NCBI GenBank assembly: GCA_024195265.1
Contig: JAJLRJ010000006.1
Location: 22,784,023-22,848,022, forward strand
DNA from: Dendrophyllia cribrosa
Lineage: Eukaryota > Cnidaria > Anthozoa > Scleractinia > Dendrophylliidae
Direction of reading: 5' to 3'
Length of the DNA: 64,000 bases
Made by a program: the position numbers and the translations under genes. This document shows positions 60,236-64,000 of this stretch, piece after piece (the first letter of the stretch is position 1; the number at the start of each line of letters is the position of its first letter). The notes beneath the pieces were generated by a model. It was given only the letters and a program-made list of their open reading frames with translations, did no database searches and was not told the origin of the DNA.

Positions 60236-62204
60236 TCGTTGAATTAAGGCATTGCTCCTCGTGTAATGTGAGGTTTTCGTCATTTTTTTCTAGCTTTATC
60301 TTATCCTCTAATATTTTGATTTATAACCGTGTACTTAGAAACGAAACAATTAGTTGGATGGTACACCGAGTCGACCACGCCCTAAATTATGCAACATTAG
60401 GAATTTTGGATAACGATATTTTTCTATCAATGACCATCAGCAATAGGTTTATGGACTAAACGGGGTTTTCTAAATTTATTTACTTTCAGTAAACTTTAAC
60501 GTTTTCATTTTATCGATAATGACGCAGCAATAAAAGTTTAATTTCACATATTAATTATATTGTTTCCAATGTCTCGTAAATTTGGATCAAAATAAGTTGC
60601 CAAAAAATTATGCGTGGTAAGTCACGTGACGCAACAACATTACTCATGAAAGCGAAAAATAATTATTTTACTAATGAAATAAATGCCGCGTAAAAAGTAT
60701 CGAGTCGGTACGTTAACTTTGTATCAAACCAGCCACCGCTACCCCTACAAATCTACCGAAAACCATTCCTTAATTCACTCGAGCTCTCCCGAAATACCGA
60801 CTGTGTAGGAGACTATTTTCAAGACGGTACATAGGTCATAAAAGGTGTGTTTCTCAAGTGTTGCAGTTACCTCTATCGTAAGACCTTGCTCCTTGATCCT
60901 TGTTGAAGGTGACGTCTTGGATATTTGCGAGCGCATTATCAAGTCTTGTGAAGGATCCTTCATAACTTAGTCCATCTATCGCCTTCAAGACGGATTCCTG
61001 AGAAGCTTTATCCTTGAAGTTTCTTCCCGTGTGAACGTACTGACTAAATGATAAAGTCGCCACGTTTGTCATGTCCTTTGATATTTCAAAATGCTTGACA
61101 AGATCAGCGGCGAATTTCTTGGTTGCAGCAAACTCATCTTCCTTAACACTGGCAGAACTATCCAGCAGTATTACCATGTCTATCTTATTGTGACATTTAA
61201 ATTCTGCCTCTGTAGGGAAATTATTAAACATTATGAGCACCATTAGTGTGTTATAATTAGTTTCACTATGTTAGGGAACTTTCTTTTTAACCTGTTAACT
61301 ATGCCAAATAGACCGGTGAGTCATGTCTTAGGTTGCCTGAGCACTTGCCAGCCCCCATTTACCCTCTTAAACTGTTTACGGTCTCGGAAAAACAGCTGAC
61401 TTACTTAAAATTTACATTTATTTTCTTTACTCAGGCGCAAATTAGGACATTATCCTTTTGTGTTTTCTCTCACTTCGTGAGTCTGTGTCGCTTCCCCTCC
61501 GCACACAACCTCTCCCTCCCCCCCCCCCCCATCCCCACCCCCTATGTTCCCATCCTCCTCAAGGCTCCCCCTCTCTCCTCCTCCTCTTGTTCCTCCTTCT
61601 TTCAAGAGTCCTCCTAGCGACTTCTTTAACTATGTAACAACCATTTGGACAAACAGCAGCAAATTGTAGCTGGAACTTAATGTAAATTAGGATCAGCAAT
61701 GGACTTATTAAACAAACTTTAAACGAAATGCCAGGCTGATCGAACAGTTATACAAGACTATCCTTTATGAAGGTTAGTCCTGTCTAACCAAAATATTAGG
61801 CAATGAAAAACACATTTTCAGCTCTTTGATCCACCTTGTACTGTAAGCCGCCTATCTCCTAACTTGAACACTCTGGCTCACTTGAAAATCCCAGCAGCCA
61901 GACAAATATCACAGCATTGCATATCATCTAAGAAAAACAATAATAACATTTGTCAGTTATATACTGATGTAATTGTCTGGGAAACGTAATGTACATCTGT
62001 CCATCAATGAATAGGTGGATCTGATTGGATATGTTATACATACAAATAATTTGTAGCGTTTTAGGTATTCTACGCCAATTTCTTCATTTCTAGAAATGCA
62101 GTTTATCATGGGTACTGTTAGGATAATGTTGTTTTTACGTTTGGGCCTTTCATTCATGTGAATCAAAGGTAAGGTTTAATTTGGTTTTGTCTTTCTATAT
62201 ATTT
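60236..62204 (-). repeat. Long inverted repeat, right arm (unit C)
   Basis: Reverse-complement match to 8,861-10,865, so this is an inverted third copy of the upstream two thirds of the vWA unit. It lacks the downstream third. Confidence 0.85.
60871..61927 (-). pseudogene. Secreted vWA-domain protein, copy C, lacking exon 3
   Basis: Minus strand. Exon 1 61,927-61,882 (signal peptide MICNAVIFVWLLGFS, donor GTGAGC) and exon 2 61,209-60,871 (acceptor CCTACAG, donor GTAACT), same sizes and phases as copies A and B. DSSAS and FTRLDNAL are intact. Exon 3, with the VVVVTDG metal-binding loop, was not found anywhere to the left: similarity ends at about 60,236 and LTR/LINE debris follows. Without it the vWA fold is incomplete. 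Either exon 3 was lost on inversion or it lies farther away than any paralogue's intron. Confidence 0.75.
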
Positions 62205-63365
62205 CTATATAAAAGCATTTCCAGGTGTTCTTCTACGTTGCTGGGAAAAATATATCTGTTCCTTTTCACCAGCATATCACCGAGGAAATTCCCAGCCAGC
62301 GGAAGCTTTTTGTTTATTGTTTTGTACATTTACTGCCGTCTCGAACTTAACCTGTTCGGGTATCTCTAAGTACTGCTTAAATTTGGTACTACGAAGCTGA
62401 ACCCTTTTAAGCCCCGACGTGTCCTCCGATTTTCTTCCATTCAGTCTCTTTTCGATCTGCTCAAGTTAGCCAGCACAGTTTGTTCATGCGATTCCTTTCT
62501 CGAGTTAACCAGCGCAAAAATGGTAATTAAAAAAGTATGTACAGAATATTTTGCCAGCCAGCATGAATTCCGCTGGGGAACAGATAAAGTGAATTTTTTT
62601 TTTTGAAATACAATTTTTTCTTCAAAATCGAGTTTAACATAACTGTTTGCCTATAGGAAAACCACATTTAACACTTAAATGTTAGACTTGCTCTGCGTAA
62701 AGTGCCATGGAAATTAATATTATAGGAATTTTTGTTCTTTGGCTTTTAATACCAAGATTATAAATGTACCAATACTGACCTTTAATAAATGCCCCTAAAC
62801 TTTATCCATTTTCTATCTCACTTAAGGCTAACTTTTTGACATTTGGCATAAATTTACACTGTAGGGAGAACCCACCACACTTGCTGTATGTTCAGATGCT
62901 TATTTCCCTGAGAGATTGGTGTATAAAGATCAAAGCCATGCCGTATCATTTTTTTTTTTTTGAAATAGGTTACAAAGTAGTGACAGGCCTGCACGACTCC
63001 CGCTGTTCGTCAATGAGATGTTCTCGCCTTTAGCGCTTCGCTATAACGAGTATGTCTTTAAGCGATTTACCCTTTTTATAGGAGATAATGGGAGGCTCTT
63101 TATATATCTCCCTCAGCAACGGTTGGTTCTGTATTTTAATACAAAATGCCATTTATCCATAAGGATTTTCTTTAAATTGGACACCGCTGGTGATATTGTG
63201 TGACAAAAGCCGACAAAAGGTAGAATTTTCATGTATCCTTTTTCCTACTGTTGAAGGGCCGACTTTCTCTCTTGGAATTTCATTTCTGAGAGGACTTTAT
63301 ATACCAGAGTATCTGGATACCCTCTCAAATGTAGGCGTGATTTTTATATTCTCTCAAACGTTATT
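62205..63365. other. Region without a supported gene
   Basis: AT-rich, T-runs at 62,595-62,605 and 62,947-62,962. Short plus-strand frames lack ATG-supported conserved features. Part of the right side probably belongs to the Penelope-like fragment that follows. Confidence 0.4.
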
Positions 63366-63369
63366 TTGC

Positions 63370-63605
63370 GTACGTCGAGGATAGACGTTTCTTTAAATCT
63401 ATCACCTTTGTAGATGCACGTATCCAAGAAAAAAGTTTCTTTCTCTGAGATGTATGCCGTAAATGGTTTGGTTAATGGTTTGGTGATATCTTTTTATAGC
63501 CTGTTCAATGAACTCATTTATTTCCTCTATGCTGGTGTTCCACAAAGGGAACACGTCATCGATATATCTTTTCCACACGAGTGTTTTTGTTTCGTTGTGA
63601 CTTAG
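63370..63605 (-). pseudogene. Penelope-like reverse transcriptase fragment
   Basis: Minus strand: VWKRYIDDVFPLWNTSIEEI (catalytic Y-I-D-D), then INEFIEQAIKRYH and, after frame changes, ISEKETFFLDTCIYKGDRFK. This is the palm/thumb region typical of cnidarian Penelope-like elements. Cut at its upstream side by the repeat beginning at 63,606. Confidence 0.7.
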
Positions 63606-64000
63606 GGCCCGATTATATGAGTCGGGCTGGCCTGGTTAGCCGAGATGGCCCATTTTGCCGAGATGACTTTCAGCCCGGTATTACATGAAGCGAGCCAGCC
63701 CGGGCGACAACTAAATTTAGCATCAACGGTTTTGGCCTAAAGTTGTTGTTTTGAAAATGGCGCAAAGCGTAGAATGTTTCAATTAAGGATTTTTTCTGCA
63801 TTTTAGCTCATTTACTTCGTGCTTACGCACTCTTGTGTAACTCTTAATCGTTTAAAGAGAAAAAGGGCCATTTACAGACGAGCAGGTTTGCTCAGAGGCA
63901 AATTTTTGTGCTGTTCCGGTAAACCGGGCTGCCTCGGTAAACGCGATTACATGGAACATTTTCAGCCCGGTTAGCCGGGATCCCGGCATCGCGATACCGG
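63606..64000. mobile_element. MITE-like element, right end outside the window
   Basis: It begins GGGCCCGATTATATGAGTCG and is filled with AGCCCGG/CCGGGCT and GCCGAGATG motifs in both orientations, continuing to the window edge (AGCCCGGTTAGCCGGGATCC). The palindromic style and the GGGCCC-type tip resemble the element at 13,056. It interrupts the Penelope-like fragment. Confidence 0.5.

Overview
The window looks like cnidarian nuclear DNA, most likely an anthozoan (coral or anemone). It is AT-rich, with small multi-exon genes lost among transposon layers: Tx1/L1-like, CR1/L2-like and Penelope-like retroelement pieces, an ISL2EU-like DNA transposon, 2A-peptide elements and many MITEs. No species can be named from the sequence alone. 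The only host-type genes I can support are copies of one small secreted protein with a single von Willebrand A (vWA) domain.

Layout. At 1.4-7.3 kb (unit A) and 8.9-20.8 kb (unit B) lie two tandem copies of a segment carrying a three-exon vWA gene. A third partial copy (C) is inverted at 60.2-62.2 kb. The copies differ by clean insertions, and a paralogue supplies the empty site for several of them: MITEs with TA, TTA and 9-bp target duplications, a 5.8-kb Tx1/L1-like LINE at 14.1-19.9 kb, and a hAT-like MITE.

At about 20.8-47.6 kb there is a nest three deep. The outermost element, on the minus strand, encodes a basic N-terminus, a 2A peptide and a DNA-virus-type cysteine protease. It is split by an ISL2EU-like transposon (about 21.64-44.52 kb; THAP/DDE transposase and a SWIM/YqaJ nuclease gene, both decayed). 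That transposon's SWIM/YqaJ gene is split in turn by an 18,987-bp Polinton/Maverick (adintovirus-type endogenous virus) at 24,940-43,926. The Polinton has two 387-bp terminal inverted repeats and a 6-bp target duplication CACGTC.

The Polinton carries a near-complete virus gene set. It has a VLTF3-like late transcription factor, an acidic protein, an integrase with chromodomain, a phospholipase A2 domain, a zinc ribbon, an adenain-type protease, a core/membrane protein, a double jelly-roll major capsid protein, a penton-type minor capsid protein and a PPxY protein. It also has a packaging ATPase, a fibre-like protein, a SLATT-like two-TM protein, DNA-binding regulators, a ssDNA-binding-like protein, a SAP-like protein and protein-primed DNA polymerase B. 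Capsid, maturation and integration genes point left from 33.1 kb. The ATPase and fibre genes point right, the regulators left, and the polymerase right into the right terminal repeat.

The main new observation is in the integration/entry block. Zinc ribbon, PLA2 and integrase lie in three successive -1 frames, and each junction holds a canonical -1 ribosomal frameshift heptamer. GGGAAAC lies immediately before the zinc-ribbon stop, with a 7-nt spacer and an 8-bp stem. AAAAAAC lies in the PLA2/integrase overlap. Neither downstream frame has a usable AUG. This would be a Gag-Pro-Pol-like cascade in a DNA virus/transposon.

To the right (49-58 kb) is a decayed cluster: a multi-TM ORF, a P-element-like transposase, a zinc-knuckle protein, a second YqaJ nuclease, a ubiquitin-hydrolase-like domain and a ParB-like domain. 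Several MITEs and a 984-bp Mutator-type element with two inward ORFs interrupt it. The window ends with LINE, LTR and Penelope fragments around vWA copy C.
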